This document shows, in pieces, positions 33,356-43,656 of a stretch of 64,000 nt of DNA. The notes under the pieces were generated by a model. That model made no database searches. It was not told the origin of the DNA and saw nothing but the letters and a program-made list of their open reading frames with translations. The translations under genes and the position numbers were made by a program. This stretch comes from Dactylosporangium vinaceum (GTDB lineage: Bacteria; Actinomycetota; Actinomycetes; Mycobacteriales; Micromonosporaceae). Position 1 is the first letter of the stretch, and each line of letters starts with the position of its first letter. The stretch lies in NCBI RefSeq assembly GCF_019904175.1, contig NZ_CP061913.1, positions 1,054,001-1,118,000 on the forward strand, written 5' to 3'.

Positions 33356-34111
33356 TCAGGCTGAGTACGACAGGAACAGCACGGAGTCGCCCCGCCGGTA
33401 GCCGACGCGGGCGTACACGCGTTCCTGGGCATCGCCCGCCGGAGTGAGGAACGTCAGCGTCGCGCCCGCGTCGAAGGCGGACCGGGTCAGGTGGTGGGTG
33501 AGGCCGGCACCGAGACCGCGGCGCTCGTACTGCGGGCGGACGGCGATGCCGGCGACCTCGCTGATGCCGTCGCGGACGGCCACGGCCACGCCCCCGCCCG
33601 CGGCGGTGCCGGTGGCGGCCTCGCGGGCCAGCAGGTGGATGTGCCCGGCGGCGGCCTTGGCCCGGGTGGAGGCCACGTGCTGCGGCGTCGGGGGCGCCTC
33701 GCCGAACGCCTCGTGCTGGGCGGCCAGCATGGCCTCGGTGTCCTCGTCGGTGACGGGGGTGATGAGCTCGAAGCCGGGCGGGTCGGCCCTGTCGATCAAG
33801 GTCTCCGGGCGGCACTCCATGATGGGCAGCCGGTCGGCCACGGTGAAGCCCGCGTCGACAAGGGCCGGCTCGACCCGCGGCGCGAGGCTCGGCAGGTACT
33901 CGAGGCGGGGCGTGCGCCCGCGGCTGGTGAACGCGGCGATCAGTGCCTCGACATCGGCGGCGGTCGGGTCGGCGTCGGCGTCCGGAACGGCGTAGTTGAC
34001 GTACACGTTCGGGTCATGCCCGGTGATGGTCACCGTGAACGGCCCGGCCCGGACGACGTCGCGGCCCTTCTTCGCGCTGGCCAGCATGTAGTTCTGGAGA
34101 CGTCGCGACAC
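33356..34111 (-). CDS. GNAT family N-acetyltransferase
   Basis: A 251-residue protein whose C-terminal half is a GNAT fold: ITPVTDEDTEAMLAAQHEAF at the start, then VAGIAVRPQYERRGLGAGLTHHL with the acetyl-CoA loop, and YARVGYRRGDSVLFL at the end. The N-terminal 110 residues look like a weak second GNAT domain. The substrate is unknown. GTG 34111 has GGAAGG upstream. It lies between xseA and xseB; two direct repeats upstream hint at separate regulation. Confidence 0.85.
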   Translation of the reverse strand: MSRRLQNYMLASAKKGRDVVRAGPFTVTITGHDPNVYVNYAVPDADADPTAADVEALIAAFTSRGRTPRLEYLPSLAPRVEPALVDAGFTVADRLPIMECRPETLIDRADPPGFELITPVTDEDTEAMLAAQHEAFGEAPPTPQHVASTRAKAAAGHIHLLAREAATGTAAGGGVAVAVRDGISEVAGIAVRPQYERRGLGAGLTHHLTRSAFDAGATLTFLTPAGDAQERVYARVGYRRGDSVLFLSYSA

Positions 34112-34128
34112 ACGTGTCCTTCCGGCCG

Positions 34129-34180
34129 AAAATGCCCGGAACCGGGCCGGAACGACATTCTCTCCCATAAATGCCCGGAA
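34129..34180. promoter_or_regulatory. Direct repeats upstream of the GNAT gene
   Basis: AAATGCCCGGAA occurs at about 34130-34141 and again at 34169-34180, 39 bases apart, between the GNAT start and xseA. Placed on the minus strand at about -20 and -60 from the GNAT start codon, they could be activator or repressor sites. Confidence 0.4.
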
Positions 34181-34232
34181 GTCACCCCACTTTCGAGCGG
34201 TCCACCGGCACCACCCCGGGCGCGCTGCGGCC

Positions 34233-35459
34233 CTACACCGCGCCGGGCGATCGGTCGGCGGTGGCGGTGAGCTCGCCCTCGGCCAGGCGGATGCGGAGCC
34301 GCTCGTCCGGGGCGACGTCCGCGGGGGCGCGGACCACGGCGCCGTCGGCGCGCTGGACGATCGCGTAGCCGCGCTGGAGGGTGGCCGACGGTGACAGCGT
34401 GCGCAGGCGGGCCAGGGTGTGCTCGAGCTCGGTGCCGGCGCGGTCCAGGCGGTGCCGGAGGTTGCGGGTGGCCCGGGCCCGCAGGGCGGTGACCTCGGTG
34501 GCGCGGCTGTCGACAATGGTGAGCGGGCGGGCGATCGACGGGCGGGAGCGCAGGGCGTCGAGGCGGTGCTGCTCGCGGTCCAGCAGGCCCCGCAGGGAGC
34601 GGTCGAGGCGCTGCTTGGCCTGGCCGATCAGGCGCACCTCGTCGCCCAGGTCGGGCACGATGCGCTTCGCGGCGTCCGTCGGCGTCGAGGCGCGCAGATC
34701 GGCCACGAAGTCCAGCAGCGGCACGTCCGTCTCGTGCCCGATCGCCGACACGACAGGCGTGCGGCAGGCGAAGACCGCCCGGCACAGGGCCTCGTCGGAG
34801 AACGGGAGCAGGTCCTCGATCGAGCCCCCTCCGCGCGCGATGACGATGACGTCGATCGTGTCGTCGCGGTCCAGCACCGCGAGGGCGTCGACGATCTGCG
34901 GTACCGCCGAGGGGCCCTGCACGGCGACGTTGATGACCCGGAAGTCGATCGTCGGCCACCGGCGCCGGGCGTTGGTGAGGACGTCCCGCTCCGCGGCGCT
35001 GGCCCGGCCGGTGACGAGCCCGATGCGGCGGGGCAGGAAGGGCAGGCGGCGCTTGCGCTCCCGGGCGAACAGCCCCTCGGCGGCCAGCAGCTTCTTCAGC
35101 TGCTCCAGACGGGCCAGCAGCTCGCCCACGCCGACCTGGCGGATCTCGTCGGCGCGCAGGCTGAGCGATCCGCGCGCGGCGTAGAACTCGGGGCGGGCGT
35201 GCACCACAATGCGGGCGCCGTCGGTCAGGTTGGGGGCGCCGAGGTCCATCACGTCGCGGTTGGTGGTGACGGTCAGGCTGAGGTCGGCCGACGGGTCGCG
35301 CAGGGTGAGGAACACCGTGTTGGTACCCGGCCGGCGGGTCACCTGCGCGACCTGCCCGTCGACCCAGATCCAGCCCAGGCGGCCGATCCACTGCCCGATC
35401 TTCTGGCTGACGACGCGGACCGGCCAGGGCTTCTCGCTGCTCGACGCCTCGTCAGTCAT
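34233..35459 (-). CDS. xseA: Exodeoxyribonuclease VII large subunit
   Basis: A 408-residue catalytic subunit of exonuclease VII. The N-terminal OB fold ([39 protein letters not shown]) binds single-stranded DNA. The catalytic domain includes [35 protein letters not shown] and [20 protein letters not shown], and a helical stalk ends in [11 protein letters not shown] 35459 has TAATGT six bases upstream, so it is leaderless. It probably acts with XseB encoded 1 kb downstream. Confidence 0.95.
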   Translation of the reverse strand: MTDEASSSEKPWPVRVVSQKIGQWIGRLGWIWVDGQVAQVTRRPGTNTVFLTLRDPSADLSLTVTTNRDVMDLGAPNLTDGARIVVHARPEFYAARGSLSLRADEIRQVGVGELLARLEQLKKLLAAEGLFARERKRRLPFLPRRIGLVTGRASAAERDVLTNARRRWPTIDFRVINVAVQGPSAVPQIVDALAVLDRDDTIDVIVIARGGGSIEDLLPFSDEALCRAVFACRTPVVSAIGHETDVPLLDFVADLRASTPTDAAKRIVPDLGDEVRLIGQAKQRLDRSLRGLLDREQHRLDALRSRPSIARPLTIVDSRATEVTALRARATRNLRHRLDRAGTELEHTLARLRTLSPSATLQRGYAIVQRADGAVVRAPADVAPDERLRIRLAEGELTATADRSPGAV

Positions 35460-35535
35460 TGGCCCACATTAGCCACGCGGCCGGGCGAGCTCAGGGACGG
35501 GCGGCGGGCGGCGCCGGCGGCGGGTTGCGCCCGTG

Positions 35536-36177
35536 CTACCCGCGGAGGTAGGCGAGGACCGCGCGGACCCGGCGGTGGACGTCGTCGTCGGGCGGCAGGT
35601 CGAGCTTCGCCAGCAGGCCGTTGATGTGCTTGGCCACGGCCGCCTCGGAGACGACGAGCGTGCGGGCGATCGCGGCGTTCGAGCGGCCCTCGGCCATCAG
35701 GGCCAGGACCTCGCGCTCGCGGGGGGTGAGGCGGGTCAGCGGGTCGCGGCGGCGGCCGAGCAACTGCCCGACGACCTCCGGGTCGACGACCGTGTGGCCG
35801 GCAGCGACCCGGTCGACGGCGTCGGCGAACTCGGTCACGTCGCCGATGCGGTCCTTGAGCAGGTAGCCGACCCCGGCGCGGCGGCCCGACTCCAGCAGCT
35901 CGGCGGCGTACGTCTGCTCGATGTACTGGCTCAGCACCAGCACCGGCAGCGCCGGGTCCTCGGCGCGCAGCCGGATCGCCGCCTGCAGGCCCTCGTCGCT
36001 GAACCCCGGTGGCATCCGCACATCGGTGACGACCAGGTCCGGCCGGTGCTCGTGCACCGCCCCGACGAGCGCGTCCGGGTCGCCGACGGCCGCGACCACC
36101 TCGTGCCCGAACCGCCGCAGCAGCCCCGCGATCCCCTCACGGATGAGGACGCCGTCTTCCGCAATCACTACACGCAA
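35536..36177 (-). CDS. NarL/FixJ-type response regulator
   Basis: A 213-residue regulator: receiver with IAEDG at the start, phospho-accepting Asp52 in VVTDVRMPPG, VLVLSQYIEQ and LLKDRIGD; then a LuxR-type helix-turn-helix (LTPREREVLALMAEGRSNAAI, VVSEAAVAKHINGLLAKLDL). The TTG start 36177 was chosen because GGAG lies five bases upstream and the protein then begins LRVVIAEDG. It starts 10 bases inside the upstream kinase gene, so the two are coupled. The divergent ABC transporter is the probable target. Confidence 0.9.
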   Translation of the reverse strand: MRVVIAEDGVLIREGIAGLLRRFGHEVVAAVGDPDALVGAVHEHRPDLVVTDVRMPPGFSDEGLQAAIRLRAEDPALPVLVLSQYIEQTYAAELLESGRRAGVGYLLKDRIGDVTEFADAVDRVAAGHTVVDPEVVGQLLGRRRDPLTRLTPREREVLALMAEGRSNAAIARTLVVSEAAVAKHINGLLAKLDLPPDDDVHRRVRAVLAYLRG

Positions 36178-37403
36178 GGGAGCTCCACGTGTAATACCGT
36201 AGGCCCTCCCACCGGGCTCGCCAGCGCCACCGTCCCGCCCGCGGCGGCCACCCGGTCGGCCAGCCCGGACAGCCCGCTCCCGCGCGCCGGGTCGGCACCC
36301 CCGCGGCCGTCGTCGCGCACCTGCACCGTCAACCGGCTCCGGGAGAGCGACGCGACGACCCGGGCCCGCGAGGCGTCGCTGTGCTTGGCGACGTTGGCGA
36401 GGGCTTCGACGACGACGAAGTACGCGCACGCCTCCACGCCGCCGGGCAGGCGATCCGGCAGCGCCGCGTCGACGTCCACCGGGAGCGGAGCCCGGTCGGC
36501 GACCTCCAGGAGCGCGGCGTGCAGCCCTCGGTCGGACAGAATTTTCGGGTGTACGCCGCGGATGAGCTCCCGCAGCTCGGAAAGCGCTTCCTTGGCGAGG
36601 TCGTGGGCCCGGGCCACCGGCTCCGCGCCCGGTGCGCCGTCGGGCAGCTCCAGCCGGGCCAGCCCGAGCTGCATGGACAGCGCGAGCAGCCGCTGCTGGG
36701 CGCCGTCGTGCAGGTCGCGTTCGATGCGGCGGCGCTCGACCTCGAACGCGTCGACGAGCCGGGCCCGCGAGCGCGCGACCTCGGTCAGCTCGGCGTCCAT
36801 CTCCATGCGCGGGCCCAGGACGGCCTGGGTGATTGCGGCGCGGGCGGCGGCCCAGGCGCTCATCGGATACAGCAGGATGATCCCGAGGGTCACGCCGGCG
36901 ACCGTCATCATGACGATCAGCTCGACCGGGGTGCCCGCCTCGACGTAGAACGGGCCGCCGACGAGCGCGGCCACGATCCAGAACCAGAGCGTCACGACCA
37001 TGCCGTCGAGCCAGCACAGGGCCGTGACCATGAGCATCGTGTAGCCGAGCTCCCGCCAGGTCGCGGGCTCGCGCAGCCGGGTGCGGACCCACTGACGCAG
37101 ACCCGGCCGGTCAGGGCGGCGGTGCGGGTCGGTGAGCCGCACGTCGTCGACCATCCGCAGGCGGCGCCGCTCGATCCGGGCGACAACGATGCCGGACAGC
37201 GCCGCGGCGAGGAACCCGGCGAGCCCGATCACCACGACGGTGAGCACCGCGCCGGCGAGCAGCAGGCCGAGCAGCACCGCACCGGCGGCCAGGCCGAGCG
37301 CGCCGCCGCTGGCCAGGTACAGCAGCGATCGCCACGGCCACCACGACGTCAGGAACCGCACCGGGGGCAGCCGCAGCGCGTCCATGACCGATCCGGGCTG
37401 CAT
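36168..37403 (-). CDS. NarL-family sensor histidine kinase (HisKA_3)
   Basis: A 411-residue sensor with two N-terminal pairs of membrane helices (SLLYLASGGALGLAAGAVLL, then VLTVVVIGLAGFLAAALSGI; TMLMVTALCWLDGMVVTLWF, then ELIVMMTVAGVTLGIILLYP), matching actinobacterial 'putative sensor' kinases. The phospho-accepting His is in RRRIERDLHDGAQQR, and the ATPase carries VVEALANVAKHS and a C-terminal GSGLSGLADRV. ATG 37403 has TACGGT seven bases upstream. Such pairs often control a neighbouring ABC transporter, here the MacB-type pair starting 114 bases away on the other strand. Confidence 0.9.
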   Translation of the reverse strand: MQPGSVMDALRLPPVRFLTSWWPWRSLLYLASGGALGLAAGAVLLGLLLAGAVLTVVVIGLAGFLAAALSGIVVARIERRRLRMVDDVRLTDPHRRPDRPGLRQWVRTRLREPATWRELGYTMLMVTALCWLDGMVVTLWFWIVAALVGGPFYVEAGTPVELIVMMTVAGVTLGIILLYPMSAWAAARAAITQAVLGPRMEMDAELTEVARSRARLVDAFEVERRRIERDLHDGAQQRLLALSMQLGLARLELPDGAPGAEPVARAHDLAKEALSELRELIRGVHPKILSDRGLHAALLEVADRAPLPVDVDAALPDRLPGGVEACAYFVVVEALANVAKHSDASRARVVASLSRSRLTVQVRDDGRGGADPARGSGLSGLADRVAAAGGTVALASPVGGPTVLHVELPCV

Positions 37404-37516
37404 GCTGCCGACCGTACCGGCGCCGGACCCCGGCCGCGGTAGTGCTGGCGTTACGGGCCGTTCTCACCGCCACGCGACTGTGTCCGGGCCGCGCAGCGGC
37501 TTCGATCAACGGTGTG

Positions 37517-38272
37517 ATGACGACGCTGCAGACACACCAGGCGGTCGAGCTGTGGTCGGTGACCCGCCGCTACGGCACCGGTGAGCATTCGGTCACCGCC
37601 CTCGACGACGTTTCCGTCAAGTTCGCCCCGGCCAGTTTCACCGCGGTCATGGGCCCGTCCGGCTCCGGCAAGTCGACGCTGCTGCACTGCGCGGCCGGGC
37701 TCGACCGGGCCACCGGCGGCAAGGTGCTCATCGACGGCGTCGACCTGACACCCCTGTCGGAGAAGGCGCTCACCCGGCTGCGCCGGGACCGGGTCGGCTT
37801 CGTCTTCCAGTCGTTCAACCTGGTCGCCGCGCTCAGCGCCGAGCAGAACGTCGAGCTGCCGCTGCGCCTGGCCGGCCGCCGGGCCGCACCGGGCCAGGTC
37901 GCCGCGGTGCTCGCCGAGGTCGGGCTGGCCGACCGGGCCCGGCACCGCCCCGGCGAGCTCTCGGGCGGCCAGCAGCAGCGCGTCGCGATCGCCCGCGCGC
38001 TTGTCACGGGCCCCGCGGTGCTGTTCGCCGACGAGCCGACCGGCGCCCTGGACAACGCCTCCTCCCGCGAGGTGCTGCGGCTCCTGCGCACCGCCGTCGA
38101 CCGGCACGCCCAGACCGTCGTGATGGTCACCCACGACCCGCTCGCCGCCGCCCACGCCGACCGGGTCCTCTTCCTGGCCGACGGCCGCATCGTCGACGAG
38201 CTGCGCGAACCCCGCGGTGCGGAGCAGATCGCCGCCCGGATGGCCCACCTGGAGACGGGGGCAGAGCAGTGA
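37517..38272 (+). CDS. ABC transporter ATP-binding protein (MacB/LolD type)
   Basis: A 251-residue ATPase: Walker A GPSGSGKSTLLH, Q-loop VFQSFNLVAAL, signature ELSGGQQQRVAIARAL, Walker B VLFADEPTGALDN and the H-loop VMVTHDPLAAAHAD. These are typical of LolD/MacB/FtsE. ATG 37517 is an assignment by homology; no ribosome site or leaderless -10 is evident. Its stop overlaps the permease start by four bases. Antimicrobial peptide or lipid transport is possible; the substrate is unknown. Confidence 0.92.
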   Translation: MTTLQTHQAVELWSVTRRYGTGEHSVTALDDVSVKFAPASFTAVMGPSGSGKSTLLHCAAGLDRATGGKVLIDGVDLTPLSEKALTRLRRDRVGFVFQSFNLVAALSAEQNVELPLRLAGRRAAPGQVAAVLAEVGLADRARHRPGELSGGQQQRVAIARALVTGPAVLFADEPTGALDNASSREVLRLLRTAVDRHAQTVVMVTHDPLAAAHADRVLFLADGRIVDELREPRGAEQIAARMAHLETGAEQ

Positions 38273-40599
38273 GCCTGAGCATGATCCGGTACCGCTGGAG
38301 CCTCTTCCTCGGCACATTCGTCGCACTGTTCCTGGGCGTGGCCGTGCTGTCGGGCAGCCTCTCGGTCTGGGCGGCCGCGCAGCCGCGGGTGCCCGACGCC
38401 CTCGCGGGAGCGCCGGTGATCGTGGCCGCGCCGCGCTTCGACCCGCCCGACGGCGGGTTCCCGACCTACCGCCCGTGGTCGGCGCAGGAGCTCGACCGGC
38501 TCACGACGGCCCTGTCCCGGGTGCCGGGCGTCGCCGCGGCCGTCCCGGACCGCCCGTTCTACGTGCAGCGGCTCGTGGACGGCCGCCCGGCGGGGGACCG
38601 CCGCGACGCACTCCACAGTGGACGGCCGTGGGCGGAGGCCCGGTTCCGCTCGCCCGGGCTGACGTCCGGGGCGGCGCCGTCCGAGCCGGGCGAGGTCGTG
38701 GTGGACGCGGCGCTCGGTGTTCCCGTCGGCGGGACCGTTGCGGTCGTGACGGCGGCCGGGCCGGCGACGTGGACCGTGACCGGCACCGCTGACCGGGCCG
38801 GCTTCTACGTTGCCGACGCCACTGCGGACGCCCTGGCCGGCGGCCCCCGGTTCATCGCCCTCGGCCTCGCCCCCGGTGCGGACGCGGCCGAGGTGGCGGG
38901 GCGGCTGCCGGCGGTGCTCGGCGATCTGGGGACGGCGCTGACCGGTGACGCGCGGGGAGCGGCCGAGCCGGAGGCCGACCGCAGCACCCGCTGGATCGGC
39001 GCCCAGCTGATCATCGCCGTGGTGTTCGTCGGCACCTTCGTGGCGATCTTCGTCGTGGCCTCGACCTGTGCGTTCTCCGCCACCCAGCGGCGCCGGGAGC
39101 TGGGGCTGCTCCGGGCGGTGGGGGCCACACCGGGGCAGGTGCGGCGGATGCTGCTGGCCGAGGCGCTGCTGGTCGGGGTCGGAGCCGGGGTGCCCGGCGC
39201 GCTGGCCGGGGCCGGGCTCGCGCCGCTGCTGGCCGGACCGTTCGTGGCGACCGGGCTGGAGCCGGGCGGGTTTCGGGTCGGGTTCATCTGGTGGGCGCCG
39301 CTGGTGGCGGTCGGGGTCGGGCTCGTCGTGGCGGCGGCCGGGGTGTGGCTGTCGGCCCGGCGGGCGGCGCGGGTGCCGGCGCTCGAGGCGCTGCGGGTGG
39401 CCGCGGCCGAACCCCGTCCGATGACGCTCGCGCGGTGGCTGACCGGTGGCGGGGCGGTCCTGTCCGGCGGTGCGCTGGCGCTGCTGCTGCCGGGGGCGAG
39501 CGCTGAGCAGAAGCCCACGATCGTGCTGGGTTCGGCGATGGTGCTGCTGGTCGGGGCCGCACTGCTCGCGCCCGTCTTCGTGGTGCCGCTGGTCCGCCTG
39601 GTCACCTGGCCCGCCCGGCGCGGCGCGACAGGCCTGCTGGTGCGCGAGGGCGCACGGGTGTCGGCCCGGCGGGTGGGGTCGACGGCGGCGCCGGTGCTGG
39701 CCGCCGTGGGGTTTGCGGTGCTGCTCGTCGGCACGTTCCAGACCGCGGACGAGGCCACCGGCGTCGAGGACACGGCCAGGATCCCGGAGTCGGCGGTGGC
39801 GGCCCGGGCCGACAACGTGCCTGGTCTGTCCGAGGCGGCGGTGCGGGCCCAGCCCGGCCGGTCGGAGCTGGCCAGCACGGTGTACCTGGCCTCGGGTGAG
39901 CCCCTCGACGCCGTCGGCACCGCGTCCGCGGACGTCGTCGCCCCCGCGGGCCGGGGCTGGAAGGTGGGCGAGCCGGTTGCGCTGCGGTTCGCCGATGGTG
40001 CGGTCGAGCCGGTCACGGTGACCTCCGTCGCCGCGCAGGACTGGGTGTCGCTGCCACGGGACCTGGTCCGCCGGCACGACCCCGCCGCCCTCACCGATGT
40101 CGTGTACCTCGCGGGCGGTTTCGTGCAGTCACCGGGCGCGATCGTGATGACGGCCCGGTCGTACGTCGAGCGGGAGGCGGCCGAGGAGGGTGACCTCATC
40201 GACCTGTTCCTGCAGGTGCTGCTCGGGATCTCGGTCGGGTTCACCGGCCTGGCGGTGGCGAACACGCTGCTCATGGCCACGAACGCGCGGCGGCCGGAGT
40301 TCGTCACCCTGCACCGGGCCGGCGCGACGACCGGGCAGACGCTCCGGGTCGTGGTGAGCGAGGCGTTGCTCTCGGTGCTGATGGGGTCACTGCTCGGGCT
40401 GGCCGTGGCGGTACCGGCGCTGTTCGAGTCCCGGGCCGGCCTGCAGGATGAGATCGGTTCCCCTGTGACGCTCGTCATGCCCTGGGGGACCCTGGCCACG
40501 GTGGTGAGCGTGTGCGCCGGGCTCGCCGTGCTGGCGGCGTCGCTGCCGCTGCTTCGGCCCGGGGCGGGCGGGTCACCGGCACGTACCATGGCGGGGTGA
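38269..40599 (+). CDS. FtsX/MacB-type ABC permease
   Basis: A 776-residue permease with one N-terminal helix, a large extracellular region, a block of four helices in the middle ([40 protein letters not shown]) and a second FtsX domain near the end ([40 protein letters not shown]). It acts with the overlapping ATPase (GTGA). This duplicated FtsX layout is common in actinobacterial peptide-resistance ABC systems controlled by two-component pairs such as the divergent one. The ispH start overlaps its stop by four bases. Confidence 0.9.
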   Translation: MSLSMIRYRWSLFLGTFVALFLGVAVLSGSLSVWAAAQPRVPDALAGAPVIVAAPRFDPPDGGFPTYRPWSAQELDRLTTALSRVPGVAAAVPDRPFYVQRLVDGRPAGDRRDALHSGRPWAEARFRSPGLTSGAAPSEPGEVVVDAALGVPVGGTVAVVTAAGPATWTVTGTADRAGFYVADATADALAGGPRFIALGLAPGADAAEVAGRLPAVLGDLGTALTGDARGAAEPEADRSTRWIGAQLIIAVVFVGTFVAIFVVASTCAFSATQRRRELGLLRAVGATPGQVRRMLLAEALLVGVGAGVPGALAGAGLAPLLAGPFVATGLEPGGFRVGFIWWAPLVAVGVGLVVAAAGVWLSARRAARVPALEALRVAAAEPRPMTLARWLTGGGAVLSGGALALLLPGASAEQKPTIVLGSAMVLLVGAALLAPVFVVPLVRLVTWPARRGATGLLVREGARVSARRVGSTAAPVLAAVGFAVLLVGTFQTADEATGVEDTARIPESAVAARADNVPGLSEAAVRAQPGRSELASTVYLASGEPLDAVGTASADVVAPAGRGWKVGEPVALRFADGAVEPVTVTSVAAQDWVSLPRDLVRRHDPAALTDVVYLAGGFVQSPGAIVMTARSYVEREAAEEGDLIDLFLQVLLGISVGFTGLAVANTLLMATNARRPEFVTLHRAGATTGQTLRVVVSEALLSVLMGSLLGLAVAVPALFESRAGLQDEIGSPVTLVMPWGTLATVVSVCAGLAVLAASLPLLRPGAGGSPARTMAG

Positions 40600-41588
40600 C
40601 TGCTTCGAAGCGCGTCCTGCTCGCCAAGCCCCGCGGCTACTGCGCCGGTGTGGACCGCGCGGTCCAGACGGTCGAGGAGGCGCTGAAGCTCTACGGCGCG
40701 CCGATCTACGTGCGCAAGGAGATCGTGCACAACAAGCACGTGGTCAGCACGCTGCAGGGCAAGGGCGCGATATTCGTCGAGGAGAACGAGGAAGTGCCCG
40801 AGGGCGCGATCGTGGTCTTCTCGGCCCACGGCGTGGCCCCCGAGGTGCACGACCAGGCCAAGGCCCGCGCCCTGCGCGCCATCGACGCCACCTGCCCGCT
40901 CGTCACGAAGGTCCACCAGGAGGCCCGCCGGTTCGCCGCGGACGACTACGACATCCTCCTCATCGGCCACGAGGGCCACGAGGAGGTCATCGGGACCACG
41001 GGTGAGGCGCCCGCGCACATCCAGCTCGTCGACGGGCCCGACGGCGCCGACAAGGTGACGGTCCGGGACCCGGAGAAGGTGGTGTGGCTGTCGCAGACCA
41101 CGCTGTCGGTCGACGAGACGCTGGAGACTGTCGCGCGGCTCAAGCAGCGCCTGCCGCTGCTGATGTCCCCGCCGAGCGACGACATCTGCTACGCGACCTC
41201 CAACCGCCAGGACGCGGTGAAGGCGATGGCGCCCGACTGCGACATCGTGCTGGTCGTCGGCTCACAGAACTCGTCGAACTCGCAGCGGCTGCGCGAGGTC
41301 GCGGTGGACGCCGGGGCTCGGGCCGGATACCTGATCGACTACGCCTCGGAGATCCAGGAGGAGTGGCTCACCGACGCCTCCACGGTGGGCGTCACGTCGG
41401 GCGCCTCCGTGCCGGACGAGCTGGTCATGGAGGTCCTCGACTTCCTGGCGCAGCGCGGATACAACGACGTGGCCGAGATCACGACCGCGCAGGAGAAGCT
41501 GGTGTTCTCGCTGCCGCAGGAGCTCAAGCGGGACATGAAGGCCGCGGCGGCGGCCCGGGCGGCCGAGGTCGCGCAGACGCTGTCGTAG
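40596..41588 (+). CDS. ispH: 4-hydroxy-3-methylbut-2-enyl diphosphate reductase
   Basis: A 330-residue [4Fe-4S] enzyme, the last step of the MEP pathway to isopentenyl and dimethylallyl diphosphate. The three cluster cysteines lie in [22 protein letters not shown] and [26 protein letters not shown] and [12 protein letters not shown] carry substrate-binding histidines. GTG 40596 has TACCAT six bases upstream, so it makes its own leaderless transcript from within the upstream permease gene while overlapping its stop codon (GTGA). Its product feeds prenyl synthesis, including the transferase at 20100. Confidence 0.96.
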   Translation: MTASKRVLLAKPRGYCAGVDRAVQTVEEALKLYGAPIYVRKEIVHNKHVVSTLQGKGAIFVEENEEVPEGAIVVFSAHGVAPEVHDQAKARALRAIDATCPLVTKVHQEARRFAADDYDILLIGHEGHEEVIGTTGEAPAHIQLVDGPDGADKVTVRDPEKVVWLSQTTLSVDETLETVARLKQRLPLLMSPPSDDICYATSNRQDAVKAMAPDCDIVLVVGSQNSSNSQRLREVAVDAGARAGYLIDYASEIQEEWLTDASTVGVTSGASVPDELVMEVLDFLAQRGYNDVAEITTAQEKLVFSLPQELKRDMKAAAAARAAEVAQTLS

Positions 41589-41607
41589 CGGGTTGCGGTA
41601 CTGACGG

Positions 41608-41637
41608 GAAAGGCCCTGGGGGATCCCAGGGCCTTTC
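41608..41637. terminator. Bidirectional terminator after ispH
   Basis: AAAGGCCCTGGG (41609-41620) pairs with CCCAGGGCCTTT (41625-41636) across a 4-base loop, and one more G-C pair closes it. A/T-rich ends on both sides make it a clear terminator for both converging genes. Confidence 0.85.
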
Positions 41638-41657
41638 GTCGTGACGGGTCGCCGCTG

Positions 41658-42398
41658 CTAGAAATCGCCGCCGAAGTCTCCGCCGAAGTCGCCGCCGTCG
41701 CCGAAGCCCGCGTCGCCGTAGTCGCCGCCGTCGCCGTCGTAGTCCCCGCCGTCGCCGTCACCGTCGTCGTAGCCCTGGTCGTAGCCCTGGTCGAAGCCGG
41801 CGTCCTGGCCCTGGTCGAAGCCCGCGTTGTAGGCGGCGTCGTAGCCGTGGTCGCCGAAGGAGTTGTCGAAGAGGGCGTCGAACACCAGGACCGAGCCGAT
41901 GCCCCAGGCGCCGGCGACCAGGGCCGTCTTCCACCAGGGCTCGGAGTACCAGCCGCCGGGGACGCCGCGGCCGGCCACGCCGCCGCCGGGGTAGTAGTAG
42001 GGGGTCGCGTTGCTGGGCTGCGGGCTCGCCCGATACGAGTGGCCCTGGACCGAGACCTCGCGCTCCTTGGTGATCTGCCCCGCGCGCGCACCGGCCAGCG
42101 GCGGCAGGTCGGGGCCGGGGTCGAGACCCATCGCGGTGCGGGCCGCGCGGATGTACGCCAGCCCCTCCAGCGCGGTCTCCCGGGCGAGGTCGTACTGCTT
42201 GAGGCTCGTCGCGCGCTCGAGCTGCCCGCCGGCCGCGTTGTAGCGCTCACTCGCGTCCACCAGGGCCTGCTTGACCGCCGTCTGGTCGCCCGAGAGGTTC
42301 ATGAGCTGCCCGCCGAGGCGCTCGTACCAGCGCAGGGCCTCCTCCCGCGCATCGGCCAGCTGCTGCGCCTCTCGCTTCCTGCGCCCGAAGCCGAACAC
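41658..42398 (-). CDS. Hypothetical protein with acidic Gly/Asp-repeat tail
   Basis: A 246-residue protein. The N-terminal 110 residues are helical (REEALRWYERLGGQLMNLSG; YDLARETALEGLAYIRAART), then a Pro/Tyr/Gly stretch and one hydrophobic segment (ALVAGAWGIGSVLVFDALF), and a C-terminal tail of about 75 residues almost entirely Asp, Gly, Phe and Tyr (repeats like GFDQGxDxG, then GDYDGDGGD and GGDFGGDF). I do not recognise the family. A membrane-associated protein with a disordered, perhaps metal-binding tail is what the sequence shows. GTG 42398 was chosen because GGAG lies eight bases before it; GTG 42407 is closer to that site than usual. Confidence 0.75.
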   Translation of the reverse strand: MFGFGRRKREAQQLADAREEALRWYERLGGQLMNLSGDQTAVKQALVDASERYNAAGGQLERATSLKQYDLARETALEGLAYIRAARTAMGLDPGPDLPPLAGARAGQITKEREVSVQGHSYRASPQPSNATPYYYPGGGVAGRGVPGGWYSEPWWKTALVAGAWGIGSVLVFDALFDNSFGDHGYDAAYNAGFDQGQDAGFDQGYDQGYDDGDGDGGDYDGDGGDYGDAGFGDGGDFGGDFGGDF

Positions 42399-42468
42399 CG
42401 TCACCACTCCAACCAGGACGAGAAACTCATGCCTTCGACGGTACCGGTTTCTGTCATACCCCTACGGC

Positions 42469-43656
42469 ATGCTGAATACCGTGGATCTGGTCCTGCTGAT
42501 CGTCGGCCTTCTGCTCGGTGCCGCCCTGGGTTGGTACGTCGCCCGTTCCCGCTCGGCCGTCGACCTGGCCAAGCTCGAGGCGACGCTCCAGGCGACCCGG
42601 GACGGCGAGGCGCGGCTGGAGGCGTCGCTGCGCAGCCTGACGCTCGAGGCCCGGGGCCAGACCCAGGACGCCGTGGCCGACGCGGTGACGCCGTTGCAGG
42701 AGGCGCTGCTGCGATACGAGCGCCGGGTCAACGAGCTGGAGCGCGACCGCGTCGGGGCCTACGAGTCGCTGCGCGAGCAGGTCCGGGCCATGCACGAGGT
42801 CTCCGGCGAGCTGCGCACCGAGACGAAGCGCCTGGTCTCGGCCCTGCGCGCGCCCACCGTCCGGGGCCGCTGGGGCGAGCAGCAGCTGCGCCGCATCGTC
42901 GAGGCCGCGGGCATGCTGGAGCACTGCGACTTCGACGAGCAGGTGAGCGCGGCCACCGACAACGGCGTGGTCCGGCCCGACCTGATCATCCGGCTGCACG
43001 GTGGCCGCCAGGTCGTCGTCGACGCGAAGGCGCCGCTCGAGGCATACCTCACCGCGCTGGAGTCCCCCGACGAGCAGTCCCGCACCGCCCGCCTGACCCA
43101 GCACGCCAAGCACGTCCGGGCGCACGTCGAGGCGCTGTCCGCGAAGACCTACTGGACCGCGTTCGAGCCGACGCCGGAGTTCGTGGTCATGTTCGTGCCG
43201 GCCGACACGTTCCTGGACGCCGCCCTCCAGCACGATCCCGGCCTCCTCGACCACGCCTTCGCGCGCAACGTGATCCTGGCCACGCCTTCCACCCTTGTCG
43301 CGCTGCTGCGGACCGTCGCCTACGCGTGGCGGCAGGACTCGCTGACGACAAACGCGCTCGCCGTCCATCAGACCGGGCGGGAGTTGTACGCGCGGTTGAG
43401 CACGATGGGCGATCACCTGAGCAAGGTCGGGACGTCGCTCGCCACGGCGGTGACCTCCTACAACCGCGCCGTCGGTTCACTGGAGGCGCGGGTGCTGGTG
43501 ACGGCCCGCAAGCTGGCGGAGCTGGGGGTCAGCGGCGACGAGCTGGCGGTGCCGCCGCAGGTGGAGGGCACTCCCCGCCAGTTGCAGGCGCCCGAGCTGG
43601 TGGACGACGAATACGAGGCGCTCCTCGCCGCACTGCGCGAGGAGCCGCCGTCCTAG
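42469..43656 (+). CDS. rmuC: DNA recombination protein RmuC
   Basis: A 395-residue protein of the RmuC family. One N-terminal helix (LVLLIVGLLLGAALGWYVA), a long coiled coil (about 30-130) and a nuclease-like core (RGRWGEQQLRRIVEAAGML, then VRPDLIIRLHGGRQVVVDAK) are visible. RmuC limits inversion at short inverted repeats. ATG 42469 follows a weak TACCCC plus six bases. Divergent from the acidic-tail gene with 70 bases between. Confidence 0.9.
   Translation: MLNTVDLVLLIVGLLLGAALGWYVARSRSAVDLAKLEATLQATRDGEARLEASLRSLTLEARGQTQDAVADAVTPLQEALLRYERRVNELERDRVGAYESLREQVRAMHEVSGELRTETKRLVSALRAPTVRGRWGEQQLRRIVEAAGMLEHCDFDEQVSAATDNGVVRPDLIIRLHGGRQVVVDAKAPLEAYLTALESPDEQSRTARLTQHAKHVRAHVEALSAKTYWTAFEPTPEFVVMFVPADTFLDAALQHDPGLLDHAFARNVILATPSTLVALLRTVAYAWRQDSLTTNALAVHQTGRELYARLSTMGDHLSKVGTSLATAVTSYNRAVGSLEARVLVTARKLAELGVSGDELAVPPQVEGTPRQLQAPELVDDEYEALLAALREEPPS

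Noticed and set aside
37570..40077. Long antisense frame opposite the ABC permease
   Set aside because: No motifs, and the sense frame shows clear FtsX domains.
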